Of a stretch of DNA of 47,013 bases, positions 31,637 through 37,698 are shown in pieces; within the stretch, counting starts at the first letter, position 1, and every line of letters begins with the position of its first letter. The DNA is from a virus. A model generated the notes under the pieces. It saw only the letters and a list, made by a program, of their open reading frames with translations. It did no database searches and had not been told where the DNA came from. Position numbers and translations under genes: made by a program. The stretch covers positions 1-47,013 of the IMG/VR virus record IMGVR_UViG_3300031787_000206, one strand, 5' to 3'.

Positions 31637-33217
31637 TTAGAGTGTTGCAAACGCAGACAGGTCTGCGTCGAGGTTGGCTTCAAAGCTGTTAATGTTGTCC
31701 TCGTGTACGGATACGTAGTCATGCGCAAAGTCAGCACCCAAGATACTCAGCAGTACACGCTCCCGCTTGTGTGCTGCTTCGTGGTAGATGTTGCCTGACA
31801 CATGGCATGTCCAGATGTTGTCTGGGTCTGCGTACGTACCGTCTTCCAACTCGGTCACGTCCTCGATGTGCTCGTACTTGTCGTCATGCTCACAGAACAC
31901 AACCTCATCGTCGTTGCAGTACCAATACTCACCGCGTGACTCAAGGTACACCGCCTCGTCCATCGATATGATGTCGCCGTCATGCAGCTCGACCATGTTG
32001 TTGTCGCTGAGATACTCGGGGTCATACCCCTCGTGGCCGTGGTGGTCCCACACGATGTTGTCGTTGTGCAGGTAGTACTGATTACCCCTGCGACCGTACA
32101 CATAGGTGTAGTCCCGACTGCATGATGGACACACGCCGTGATCCTCGTGTCGCCCAACCCATGTGGTGGAGTCCTCGTCGTGGCTATCCCCGCAGTCGTC
32201 GCACTCGCGTCCGTGGTCTTCCTCGTAGCTGCCGTTGGTACACTCGAACACGTACGGCCCCTCCTCATGCACAACGAGATGGTTGCCCACCTGCTGCACA
32301 CGCTTACAGTTACCGTCGAGGTACGGTGCCATGAACTTACCCCAGCCGTTGTCGATCATGGCCAGCCTGCAACCGATCCAGTCGCAGTCCTTGCTGAACT
32401 CTTGCTCACGCAGCCATGACTCAAGCCCCTCGTCGCTGTGCGAGTAACCGCCGTCCTTGTGTGCATACGACCGCACGAAGGTCTTAGACTCCACGTTGAC
32501 CAAGCAACGACCCACGATGTGACCGTGACCATCGAGGCGCACGGCTGCACGCCAGCCGAGGTTGGGGTCATACGCACGGTACGGGTGATCGTTGTAGTCT
32601 GTCTCCTCGCCCCACTGCATACAGCTTGCTGGCCCCTCTTGCACGGAGCGAATGATGCGCTCGGTGGTATCCCACAGCTCGAACCGATAGCCCGCGTAGC
32701 GTGCAGCTAGATCGCGTACCGCATGGTCAGGCATATCGGGGAAGTGTCGGGCTAGGTACTTGCCCACCGTCGTGATGACCTGTCGATCCTCGTGGCCTGA
32801 ACGGTTGTCGCGTGTGTAGGCCAGTCGGTTGGGGTCAGTCTCGGATACGTGCGGCCACTCAAAAACCAACGAGTGAACTGACTTAGGCCGATACTGCCCA
32901 ACAGCGGCAACGACTGCGGGGTGTAGCTTGAACCGATGTTGCAGGTCAGCGTGCCACATGTGCTCACGCGCATCGTCCTTGTTGATGTTTGGGTAGTTAC
33001 GTTCGATGTAGAACGCATCGGGGCAGGTAGCCACCACGTGCATGGTGCGTAGCACGTTCTTGAGATCGTCAATCAAACGCAGCGCAGCAGCACCGTCGTA
33101 GCCTAGCAGCCAGTACTCACGGCGTTTTTGTTTTGCTTCTTCACGAGCATGGCGTAGGCGTAGCTCGAAGTCGGACTCATGTGGGTTGACCCACGTACTT
33201 GTCGTGTGTAGTTGCAT
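31637..33217 (-). CDS. 526-aa Cys/His/Asp-rich protein, unknown
   Basis: A large protein with no family I can name. Residues 1-330 are mixed alpha/beta with many His and Tyr. A zinc-ribbon-like pair follows: C339-x2-C342 (ECDDCGDSHDED) and C363-x2-C366 (VCPSCSRDY). After that comes a very acidic region of tandem beta-hairpin-like units (GNQYYLHNDNIVW, GEYWYCNDDEVVFCEHDDKYEHIEDV, NIWTCHVSGNIYHEAA). The Cys plus repeated Trp/Tyr-Asp units resemble zinc-ribbon tails found behind phage amidoligase-like proteins, but no amidoligase site is visible. Translation starts from an ACAGGAGAAG leader shared exactly with the Gp157-like gene. An abundant metal-binding or decoy protein is a guess only. Confidence 0.75.
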   Translation of the reverse strand: MQLHTTSTWVNPHESDFELRLRHAREEAKQKRREYWLLGYDGAAALRLIDDLKNVLRTMHVVATCPDAFYIERNYPNINKDDAREHMWHADLQHRFKLHPAVVAAVGQYRPKSVHSLVFEWPHVSETDPNRLAYTRDNRSGHEDRQVITTVGKYLARHFPDMPDHAVRDLAARYAGYRFELWDTTERIIRSVQEGPASCMQWGEETDYNDHPYRAYDPNLGWRAAVRLDGHGHIVGRCLVNVESKTFVRSYAHKDGGYSHSDEGLESWLREQEFSKDCDWIGCRLAMIDNGWGKFMAPYLDGNCKRVQQVGNHLVVHEEGPYVFECTNGSYEEDHGRECDDCGDSHDEDSTTWVGRHEDHGVCPSCSRDYTYVYGRRGNQYYLHNDNIVWDHHGHEGYDPEYLSDNNMVELHDGDIISMDEAVYLESRGEYWYCNDDEVVFCEHDDKYEHIEDVTELEDGTYADPDNIWTCHVSGNIYHEAAHKRERVLLSILGADFAHDYVSVHEDNINSFEANLDADLSAFATL

Positions 33218-33257
33218 GATTACTTCTCCTGTTATTAAGTTATGTATGGGCTGATTT

Positions 33258-33274
33258 CGGGTCAGCCCGACCCG
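33258..33274. repeat. 17-nt dispersed hairpin, copy 2
   Basis: CGGGTCA GCC CGACCCG, a 7+3+7 hairpin with one mismatched closing pair, lies between the genes at 33282 and 33217. On the plus strand it is followed by TTTTT, so the T-tract faces against the direction of the surrounding leftward genes. Confidence 0.75.
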
Positions 33275-33281
33275 TTTTTGG

Positions 33282-33524
33282 TTAGCTGGTTGTCAGTAGT
33301 GTGTGCGCCTGTTCTCTCGTTAGTGGGATTGTCGGTGTGTCCGTGTCGAAGCGTTCTTCTGGGTCACCCAGTATGAAGCGCAGGTATGGTTGCTCACCGT
33401 CATCGAATGGTATTGTCAGCACCATCTCTACGATCAGCGTGGGCGTACTTAACACCGTCATCTCGTAGTCGCTGTACCCATACCCGTTTTCTTTCGTTGC
33501 AATCTGCGTGGTTATCCAGTTCAT
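33282..33524 (-). CDS. Small phage protein, unknown
   Basis: An 80-aa protein, beta-rich (MTVLSTPTLIVEMVLTIPF), acidic, ending PLTREQAHTLLTTS. The ATG is preceded by GGAGGGTGAG, which also contains the stop of the upstream gene. Its stop lies 7 nt before hairpin copy 2. Function not recognised. Confidence 0.6.
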   Translation of the reverse strand: MNWITTQIATKENGYGYSDYEMTVLSTPTLIVEMVLTIPFDDGEQPYLRFILGDPEERFDTDTPTIPLTREQAHTLLTTS

Positions 33525-33525
33525 C

Positions 33526-33708
33526 TCACCCTCCGTTCAAGTCAGACATCGTTAATACCCTGCGAAAATAAATGCGTGCGTACCGTTTGTCTGGGTTCTC
33601 ATCAGGAAACAGAATCCGTGCGTACACTTCAGCGGCTTCCTTCGTATCGAACAGCGTAGGCAGCGTCACCTGTTCTTCTTCCCACACATACCAAACTAAT
33701 ATGTCCAT
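33526..33708 (-). CDS. Small phage protein, unknown
   Basis: A 60-aa protein (MDILVWYVWEEEQVTLPTLF) with aromatic beta strands and an AAEVYARILF helix, a layout typical of small phage proteins of unknown function. The ATG shares its A with the upstream TGA (TGATG) and follows GGAGGGTGAG-type sequence. A GTG one codon earlier is an alternative start. Confidence 0.6.
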   Translation of the reverse strand: MDILVWYVWEEEQVTLPTLFDTKEAAEVYARILFPDENPDKRYARIYFRRVLTMSDLNGG

Positions 33709-33935
33709 CACTCACCCTCCTTCTCAATGAACCGTTCGAACAAGTCACCGAACGCATCCAATAACTTGCGCCGGTTGGACAGGTCAGCGTAGAAATAGGC
33801 TGCGGCTATGCGTGAAGCGAAGCTGCCTCCCTGCTGCTCCATCTTCCGCGCTGCATTGTGTAGCTGATCGTTGGTGTACTTATCTAGTACGCGCATCGGG
33901 CGCGGCATAGCTTTTAGTGTTGGTGTGTTGTCCAT
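33708..33935 (-). CDS. Small helical protein, unknown
   Basis: A 75-aa protein with a basic N-terminal segment (LKAMPRPMRVLDKYT) and two helices (NAARKMEQQGGSF and LLDAFGDLFERFIEKEGE). GGGAGAAG precedes the ATG. It is coupled by TGATG to the next gene. No motif recognised. Confidence 0.6.
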   Translation of the reverse strand: MDNTPTLKAMPRPMRVLDKYTNDQLHNAARKMEQQGGSFASRIAAAYFYADLSNRRKLLDAFGDLFERFIEKEGE

Positions 33936-33951
33936 GTGCTTCTCCCTTCAG

Positions 33952-34056
33952 TTAAAAACGATTAAAGACAAGTAATAAAAGCAGCGCACCCAGTACGCAG
34001 CCAAGGATTGCGCCGACGAGGGCGGCAGCTATAGCAAACAGTTCGTTCTCATCCAT
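33952..34056 (-). CDS. 34-aa single-pass membrane protein
   Basis: A very short gene read directly from the gap between its neighbours. The start MDENELFAIAAALVGAILG is followed by CVLGALLLLLVFNRF and TAA. One long Gly/Ala/Leu transmembrane helix with GxxxG spacing, a negatively charged N-terminus and a positive C-terminal end are visible. Its ATG overlaps the upstream gene stop by 8 nt and GGGAGGG precedes it, consistent with the coupled operon. A small membrane-perturbing or holin-like role cannot be excluded, but nothing proves it. Confidence 0.6.
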   Translation of the reverse strand: MDENELFAIAAALVGAILGCVLGALLLLLVFNRF

Positions 34057-34267
34057 CGTCCCTCCCCACCCACTTGGCGTTGATCACGCTGGGGTAGAAC
34101 TCGGTGACCCAGCCGCTGTCGTTCATGAACTTCACGTACACCCTGCCGGTGCTGCCAGCGTGGTGTGGTGTTCTCCAGCCTGTGACTATGACTGCTTCAC
34201 CGTCGAACGTATGCGCTACGTCGCCGGTCTTGACTGGTTCGTTGGTTTTGATGTGGATCAGGTGCAT
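34049..34267 (-). CDS. Small beta-rich phage protein, unknown
   Basis: A 72-aa protein: MHLIHIKTNEPVKTGDVAHT, then VIVTGWRTPHHAGSTGRVYV, ending WVGRDDG. The alternating hydrophobic pattern and repeated Gly turns suggest an SH3-like small barrel. Similar short proteins occur in phage early regions without known function. AAAGGAG precedes the ATG. Confidence 0.62.
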   Translation of the reverse strand: MHLIHIKTNEPVKTGDVAHTFDGEAVIVTGWRTPHHAGSTGRVYVKFMNDSGWVTEFYPSVINAKWVGRDDG

Positions 34268-34279
34268 GGTGTTTCTCCT

Positions 34280-34633
34280 TTACTCGTAGTGTGGACGGCT
34301 AGTTGGGAACGGTTGAGGGAATCCCTCAGACCAGAGTGCTTCGAACACCCCTTCGGACAGGACGCTGCCGATGTCGCGCCTGCCCTCGTTCCAGTCGGGT
34401 ATCACCGTGAGGTTCAGGTACGCCGTGTAGCTCTCCGCGTCAGACAATCTGTCAAACGCCCTCATGTGCAACGCTGCCTCTGGTTCAAGGCATGGCGTGC
34501 CGCAGTCGTAGTACCACCCGCCTTCTTCGTGACCGCCGAAGGCACGGTCAATCAGGTATATGGCTACGGTGTAGAACCCTCGTGCTTGGCGTTCCTCTTT
34601 GAACTGCGCTACTAGTTGCTCTGCTTCAGTCAT
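34280..34633 (-). CDS. Phage protein, unknown
   Basis: A 117-aa acidic protein beginning MTEAEQLVAQFKEERQARGF, with GGWYYDCGTPCLEPEAALH in the middle and LWSEGFPQPFPTSRPHYE at the end. No active-site motif seen. It is translated from the leader TAACCACAACAAGGAGAAG, which is repeated exactly before the gene at 34659-34982. Confidence 0.62.
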   Translation of the reverse strand: MTEAEQLVAQFKEERQARGFYTVAIYLIDRAFGGHEEGGWYYDCGTPCLEPEAALHMRAFDRLSDAESYTAYLNLTVIPDWNEGRRDIGSVLSEGVFEALWSEGFPQPFPTSRPHYE

Positions 34634-34658
34634 GGTTGCTTCTCCTTGTTGTGGTTAG

Positions 34659-34982
34659 TTATTCCCCTGTTACTGCGCTGACGTAACGTGTGTCTGCGTA
34701 CAGCACATCCTCATATGAGTGGTGATCGGTGTGGATGTACCAGTCATCATCTATAGGTAGCTCGACGATGCGTAGGTCTTTGTTACTCAGCTTGCCCTGC
34801 TCTACCAGCGACACCAGATACTCGTCGCTGCGAAACCGCTGCCAATCTATTTCTCTGAACCAAGTGTCGTTGCTGCCTTTGTTGGGTTCGCGTACCGTCA
34901 CGCCCAAGTCTGTAGCAACCATCTGCATTTCATCTGCGGTTAGTTGTAGGCCGTAGCCGTTGCTGTTGTATACGATCTTCAT
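34659..34982 (-). CDS. Acidic phage protein, unknown
   Basis: A 107-aa protein starting MKIVYNSNGYGLQLTADEMQ; the ATG at 34982 was chosen because AAGGAG precedes it and the open frame further upstream gives a non-natural sequence. A helical region with LGVTVREPNKGSND is followed by LRIVELPIDDDWYIHTDHHS, an Asp/His-rich segment, and an acidic end. Function unknown. Confidence 0.62.
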   Translation of the reverse strand: MKIVYNSNGYGLQLTADEMQMVATDLGVTVREPNKGSNDTWFREIDWQRFRSDEYLVSLVEQGKLSNKDLRIVELPIDDDWYIHTDHHSYEDVLYADTRYVSAVTGE

Positions 34983-35002
34983 TTCACTTCTCCTTGTTGT
35001 GG

Positions 35003-35260
35003 TTAAAGAACTGCTAGGTACTTCTTCAGGACTTCGAAGTCTGCTTCGGGTATCTCGCGGTAGTCCTCCACATAGACCAGCGTGGTGTCGCACCAGTACC
35101 CCTGCAACGCCTTGTCCCAATCGCCTTTGGTACTCCCGCGCCAATCTTTTGCCACCTTGTCGGCGTGCTTGGCAGGGTCACCTTTGGTTGTGAATAGGTA
35201 CGGCGTGTCGTACTCGAAGTCACCGTTTCTTTCTCCGATACGTCCCAAGTAGTGTTTCAT
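35003..35260 (-). CDS. Small phage protein, unknown
   Basis: An 85-aa protein (MKHYLGRIGERNGDFEYDTP) with features of a small mixed alpha/beta fold: FLFTTKGDP-like strand (here YLFTTKGDPAKHADKVAKDW), then GYWCDTTLVYVEDYREIPEADF. The same order (strand, AKHADKVAKDWRG helix, then YWxD strand) recurs in unnamed phage proteins. AAGGAG precedes the ATG. Function unknown. Confidence 0.62.
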   Translation of the reverse strand: MKHYLGRIGERNGDFEYDTPYLFTTKGDPAKHADKVAKDWRGSTKGDWDKALQGYWCDTTLVYVEDYREIPEADFEVLKKYLAVL

Positions 35261-35290
35261 TTGCTTCTCCTTTTGTTGTGCCTGATTTTT

Positions 35291-35307
35291 CGGGTCAGGC
35301 TGACCCG
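35291..35307. repeat. 17-nt dispersed hairpin, copy 3
   Basis: CGGGTCA GGC TGACCCG, a perfect 7+3+7 hairpin. It contains the last codons and stop of the 265-aa gene (35295), which therefore ends ...ENGSA. On the plus strand it is flanked by TTTTT before and TTTT after. Confidence 0.8.
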
Positions 35308-36092
35308 TTTTCTTCCGGCATCTTTACTACCGGTAGTTCTGCTACATATAGTTCACCCCATGTGTGTGGCACTTGCTCGTCATCGTCGAGCAGGATTAGC
35401 CAGTTCAGAATGTTCTGGGTGTGTTTCACCTTAGCTTGCGCATCGCGCTCGGCCTCGCTGGGTTGGCCTTTGTTTAGTTCGCGTATCAGGGTGAGTTCCT
35501 GCTCGGCTTCGAGAATCTCGCGCTTGGCCGTGGCGATATGTTTGATACGCAGCTTGATGTTGTCGGCCTTTGACATGGTGCGTGGGAATGGGTCTTTGAC
35601 TCTGGCCTTGGCTGCGCGGGGTATCTCGGCAAACGCTTGGCCTATCGCCCGCTTCATGTGCTCGGGAACCCAGTCCGTCCAATGCTTGCCCTCGTTGGGT
35701 ATCTCCTTGCCCTTCTCCTGCTTCAGGTACTTGGCCTGTTCTTTGGGTGTGCGTTCGCCGTAGTACCTGTACTCACGCAGCTTTTCTTTTAGCTTGGCCA
35801 GTAGCTTGGCGTATGCGTTCAACGCTTCACGCCGTTGTGGGTTCGGGTACTTCTGGCTTTCGTAGTTCAGCATTGACCGCACGCTGCGCTGCTCGTTCGC
35901 CAACGGTGTGAGTAGTTCACGCCACAGGTCTTGCACCATGCGCTTGCGTGCTGCGTTGCTTCGTACTGCGCGTTTGTGTTCGGCCACTTGTTGGCGTATG
36001 GCCTGTGCTTCCGCACCTCGGATGCCACGCTTGAGTAAGGCCGCATGAACTTCTTTGTCAGTCATGCCGATGTACAACATAAACGATTTCAT
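35295..36092 (-). CDS. 265-aa basic helical protein, unknown
   Basis: A Lys/Arg/Gln-rich, mostly helical protein. It starts MKSFMLYIGMTDKEVHAALL, then has a basic stretch (RAVRSNAARKRMVQDLWREL), a coiled-coil-like middle (LNAYAKLLAKLKEKLREYRYYG) and a conserved-looking WTDWVPEHMKRAIGQAF. The N-terminal segment has a DKEVHAALLKRGIRGAEAQA helix-turn pattern that may bind nucleic acid. Its last residues (EENGSA) are encoded by hairpin copy 3. It is the first long gene left of the AT-rich non-coding region, so it may be expressed early. No family recognised. Confidence 0.65.
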   Translation of the reverse strand: MKSFMLYIGMTDKEVHAALLKRGIRGAEAQAIRQQVAEHKRAVRSNAARKRMVQDLWRELLTPLANEQRSVRSMLNYESQKYPNPQRREALNAYAKLLAKLKEKLREYRYYGERTPKEQAKYLKQEKGKEIPNEGKHWTDWVPEHMKRAIGQAFAEIPRAAKARVKDPFPRTMSKADNIKLRIKHIATAKREILEAEQELTLIRELNKGQPSEAERDAQAKVKHTQNILNWLILLDDDEQVPHTWGELYVAELPVVKMPEENGSA

Positions 36093-36127
36093 TTTGTCCT
36101 CTTTTAAAAGGTGTTTTGGATAGTGTG

Positions 36128-36148
36128 TCCGGAAGTATCCATCGTTTT
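36128..36148 (+). repeat. 21-bp inverted repeat, left arm
   Basis: The left arm begins TCCGG and ends ATCCATCGTTTT. Its reverse complement recurs at 36427-36447 with only two mismatches, at positions 6 and 8. Confidence 0.75.
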
Positions 36149-36426
36149 GCCGAGCATGTCCACCTTTTTGGACACCCCAGAAGACGCACTGGTGCTGGGT
36201 TTGCGACGCGACAGTCCTAAGTGTTCATGGTTTTTGGAAATAGCTATACCCCTTCAAAACAGAACAAAAAGTTGAACGGGTGCGAACGCGGAAACGCACG
36301 TACTAAAACACATTTTTTACTACCCTATAGTTTTTATTTATATATATGTATATATAGGACTGTATTTATTCAGACGCTAGGATTCATGCGGGTTTTGGGG
36401 GTGTCCGAAAGTTGTCCGTAGTTGAT

Positions 36427-36447
36427 AAAACGATGGATAGTGCCGGA
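36427..36447 (-). repeat. 21-bp inverted repeat, right arm
   Basis: The right arm reads AAAACGATGGAT at its left end and GCCGGA at its right end. 278 bp separate it from the left arm. Confidence 0.75.
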
Positions 36448-36459
36448 TACCCCCCTTTT

Positions 36460-36476
36460 CGGGTCATTTTGACCCG
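36460..36476. repeat. 17-nt dispersed hairpin, copy 4
   Basis: CGGGTCA TTT TGACCCG, a perfect 7+3+7 hairpin followed on the plus strand by TTTTCTT. The stop of the 61-aa membrane protein (36464) is inside it, and the protein ends ENGSK because of it. Confidence 0.8.
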
Positions 36477-36649
36477 TTTTCTTCGTAATAGATGCGGTTG
36501 ATCCGGTTGGTCAGCATGAATATGCCCAGCGTGTACATGGGAAGCCAGATCGCGCCGTCACCCTCGATGAAGTCCAGCGGGATAACAACGCAGCAGACAG
36601 CGACGATTGTGCCGAGTAAGTGGGCGTACTTTTGAAGTCGGTTGTTCAT
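36464..36649 (-). CDS. Small membrane protein (two TM segments)
   Basis: A 61-aa protein (MNNRLQKYAHLLGTIVAVCC) with two hydrophobic segments, about 10-27 and 35-48, separated by a DFIEGDG turn, then a basic and acidic tail IYYEENGSK. The final ENGSK codons lie in hairpin copy 4. AAAGGA lies upstream of the ATG. Possible small holin-like or superinfection-type membrane protein; unassigned. Confidence 0.6.
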   Translation of the reverse strand: MNNRLQKYAHLLGTIVAVCCVVIPLDFIEGDGAIWLPMYTLGIFMLTNRINRIYYEENGSK

Positions 36650-36668
36650 GGTGTGGTTCCTTTCAGGG

Positions 36669-36818
36669 TTAGATGCGGAAGTCGTTAGCTTTGAGGAACT
36701 CGATTTCCTCTGGTGTTGCCAAGCACACAGCCATCATGTGCTTGTTGAGGTACGCCTGAAGTTTGGCGCGGTCTGATGGTGCGCGGGTTAGTGCGAATTT
36801 GAGGATGAGTTTGGTCAT
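36669..36818 (-). CDS. 49-aa phage protein, unknown
   Basis: Found by reading the gap between 36650 and 36925. The minus-strand frame starts MTKLILKFALTRAPSDRAKL, continues HMMAVCLATPEEIEFLKAND and ends in TAA at 36671-36669. AAAGG precedes the ATG. The alternation of a hydrophobic N-terminal strand, a helix and a C-terminal TPEEIEFLKAN helix looks like a compact natural domain, and the gene fills its gap neatly. Function unknown. Confidence 0.62.
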   Translation of the reverse strand: MTKLILKFALTRAPSDRAKLQAYLNKHMMAVCLATPEEIEFLKANDFRI

Positions 36819-36906
36819 GATTGATGCCTTTCAGGTTGATTTGGGCTGGGTTTGACAGGGATTGAAACAGCGGCCAGCCCTCCCGCTGTCACGTTCAGGA
36901 AAAAAC

Positions 36907-36923
36907 GGGTCAGGTTGACCCGA
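36907..36923 (-). terminator. Terminator after the 127-aa gene (hairpin copy 5)
   Basis: CGGGTCA GGT TGACCCG, a perfect 7+3+7 hairpin. On the minus strand it follows the stop of the 127-aa gene by 2 nt and is followed by TTTTTT, so it is a correctly oriented rho-independent terminator. A second imperfectly placed stem, ACAGCGG/CCGCTGT (36867-36889), lies just beyond. Confidence 0.75.
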
Positions 36924-36925
36924 AA

Positions 36926-37309
36926 TCAAGCAACGGCCTTCAGAAACGCACGGCGCTGCGCTGGGGTCAACGCCTCAAACTTCGTGATCAGCGCGTCAAC
37001 TGGGTCAGTCTTGCCGGATGACTTGCCGCTCGAACGCGACTCACCCTTCAATGCGTTCATGGTGTCGCGTACGCGGGTCTTCAGGAACTCGTACTGCTTG
37101 TGCTTGCTGTCGAGCATAGGCTTGCCGTCTTTCGAGCGGTTGTAGCCCTTGCCCTCTGCGAGTGCCTCGCATACTGCGACGATCACGTATGGTCTCTGCG
37201 TCTCGGGCGTGTCGAGGCCGAGCGAGTGCATAGCGATGAGCAAGTCGTCTTGCTGGGTGAGGTACTTGGCAACGATCTTGTTGACTTGGGTTTGAGTAGC
37301 GTTTTGCAT
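36926..37309 (-). CDS. 127-aa early protein, unknown
   Basis: The first gene of the leftward block, starting MQNATQTQVNKIVAKYLTQQ at an ATG preceded by GGAG; an in-frame TTG four codons earlier was rejected. The protein has a helical N-terminal half, then a basic charged linker (LKGESRSSGKSSGKTDPVDA) and a final AlaLeuThrProAlaGln-type helix (FEALTPAQRRAFLKAVA). The first position after the divergent promoter region suggests immediate-early expression. No known domain; a host-interaction or regulatory protein is possible. Confidence 0.65.
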   Translation of the reverse strand: MQNATQTQVNKIVAKYLTQQDDLLIAMHSLGLDTPETQRPYVIVAVCEALAEGKGYNRSKDGKPMLDSKHKQYEFLKTRVRDTMNALKGESRSSGKSSGKTDPVDALITKFEALTPAQRRAFLKAVA

Positions 37310-37409
37310 GGTGTTCTCCAATCAGGTTGAAAAGGGTTGTGCCGAGGGCTTTCCCCCGACAATTTCAGTATCCCATACCCCCTGTTTTATCGGTTTATTC
37401 GGTTTATTT

Positions 37410-37426
37410 CGGGTCAAAATGACCCT
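37410..37426. repeat. 17-nt dispersed hairpin, copy 6
   Basis: CGGGTCA AAA TGACCCT, with six of seven pairs and a 3-nt loop, followed on the plus strand by TTTT. It lies between the first leftward gene and the candidate promoters, so it is not at a gene end. Confidence 0.7.
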
Positions 37427-37596
37427 TTTTGCTGCTGATTTGGCTGTTTTTGACCCCCACCATACCCCCACCCCCCAAAACTGATGATGGGTGGGGGGTC
37501 TCCATAGAACACTATTCCCCAGCCATCCCCACAACTTCCGTTATCACTTAGACAATACCCCTGATTCAAACCCCCATTTCAATCACCCCCCACAAT

Positions 37597-37625
37597 ATTG
37601 CAAAAAATGCAAATATAATTGTCAA
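37597..37625 (-). promoter_or_regulatory. Candidate leftward promoter
   Basis: On the minus strand a consensus -35 TTGACA (37625-37620), a 17-nt spacer and -10 TGCAAT (37602-37597, four of six consensus positions) would drive the leftward early block. The plus strand at the same place has a perfect TATAAT (37614-37619) for rightward genes, but its -35 is poor. These overlapping elements suggest divergent or mutually exclusive transcription. Confidence 0.4.
37614..37619 (+). promoter_or_regulatory. Candidate -10 box for the rightward late genes
   Basis: A perfect TATAAT lies about 95 nt upstream of the TerS-candidate start. No good -35 is found at 16-18 nt, so an activator or an extended signal would be needed. 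Confidence 0.3.
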
Positions 37626-37645
37626 ACCTTAGACAAATACAGACG

Positions 37646-37673
37646 AAAAAAACCCGCCGAGGGGAGCGGCGGG
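37646..37673 (-). terminator. Strong minus-strand terminator
   Basis: CCCGCCG / CGGCGGG, a 7-bp GC-only stem with a 7-nt loop, followed on the minus strand by TTTTTTT. It would stop leftward transcription arriving from the rightward gene side, just before the leftward promoter, and so could insulate the early promoter from antisense readthrough. On the plus strand it would form a hairpin in the leader of the rightward transcript. Confidence 0.75.
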
Positions 37674-37680
37674 CGAAAGT

Positions 37681-37698
37681 GATGGTTAGCGAACCATC
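37681..37698 (+). promoter_or_regulatory. Hairpin abutting the Shine-Dalgarno of the first rightward gene
   Basis: A perfect 7-bp hairpin, GATGGTT AGCG AACCATC, ends immediately before AAGGAG (37699-37704). In the rightward leader it could act as a translational operator or as an mRNA 5' stabiliser. Confidence 0.45.

Larger units (their letters stand above)
36093..36463. other. Non-coding region, candidate origin of replication or control region
   Basis: A 371-bp stretch with no supported gene. It contains a 21-bp inverted repeat pair (36128-36148 and 36427-36447, 19/21 matching) that encloses the other elements. These are TGTCC boxes (36126, 36157, 36402 and 36413, plus an inverted GGACA at 36170), including two copies of TGTCCGRAAGT. 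A hairpin TGTCCA/TGGACA lies at 36157-36174 and a GTGCG/CGCAC hairpin at 36280-36299. An extremely AT-rich core (36300-36370) has alternating TA runs. Repeats around an AT-rich unwinding-like core are typical of origins; the position near the switch from leftward to rightward genes supports this. No Rep or DnaA box was confirmed. Confidence 0.5.

Noticed and set aside
36221-36421. 66-aa plus-strand frame in the AT-rich non-coding region
   Set aside because: GTG start, no ribosome-binding site, low-complexity Tyr/Phe/Ile run produced by the AT-rich core, and overlap with repeats.
36128-36447. Invertible DNA switch or small transposon bounded by the inverted repeats
   Set aside because: No recombinase or transposase gene is seen in the window and no target-site duplication flanks the arms; origin or control region fits better.
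30457-37426. Resemblance of the GGGTCA-N3-TGACCC palindromes to eukaryotic hormone response elements
   Set aside because: A phage in bacteria has no such receptors; the resemblance is coincidental, although a bacterial or phage palindrome-binding protein remains possible.
37322-37534. 70-aa minus-strand frame in the divergent region
   Set aside because: TTG start, no ribosome-binding site, and it reads through hairpin copy 6 and the C-rich tract; Trp/Gly-rich composition comes from the C-rich DNA.
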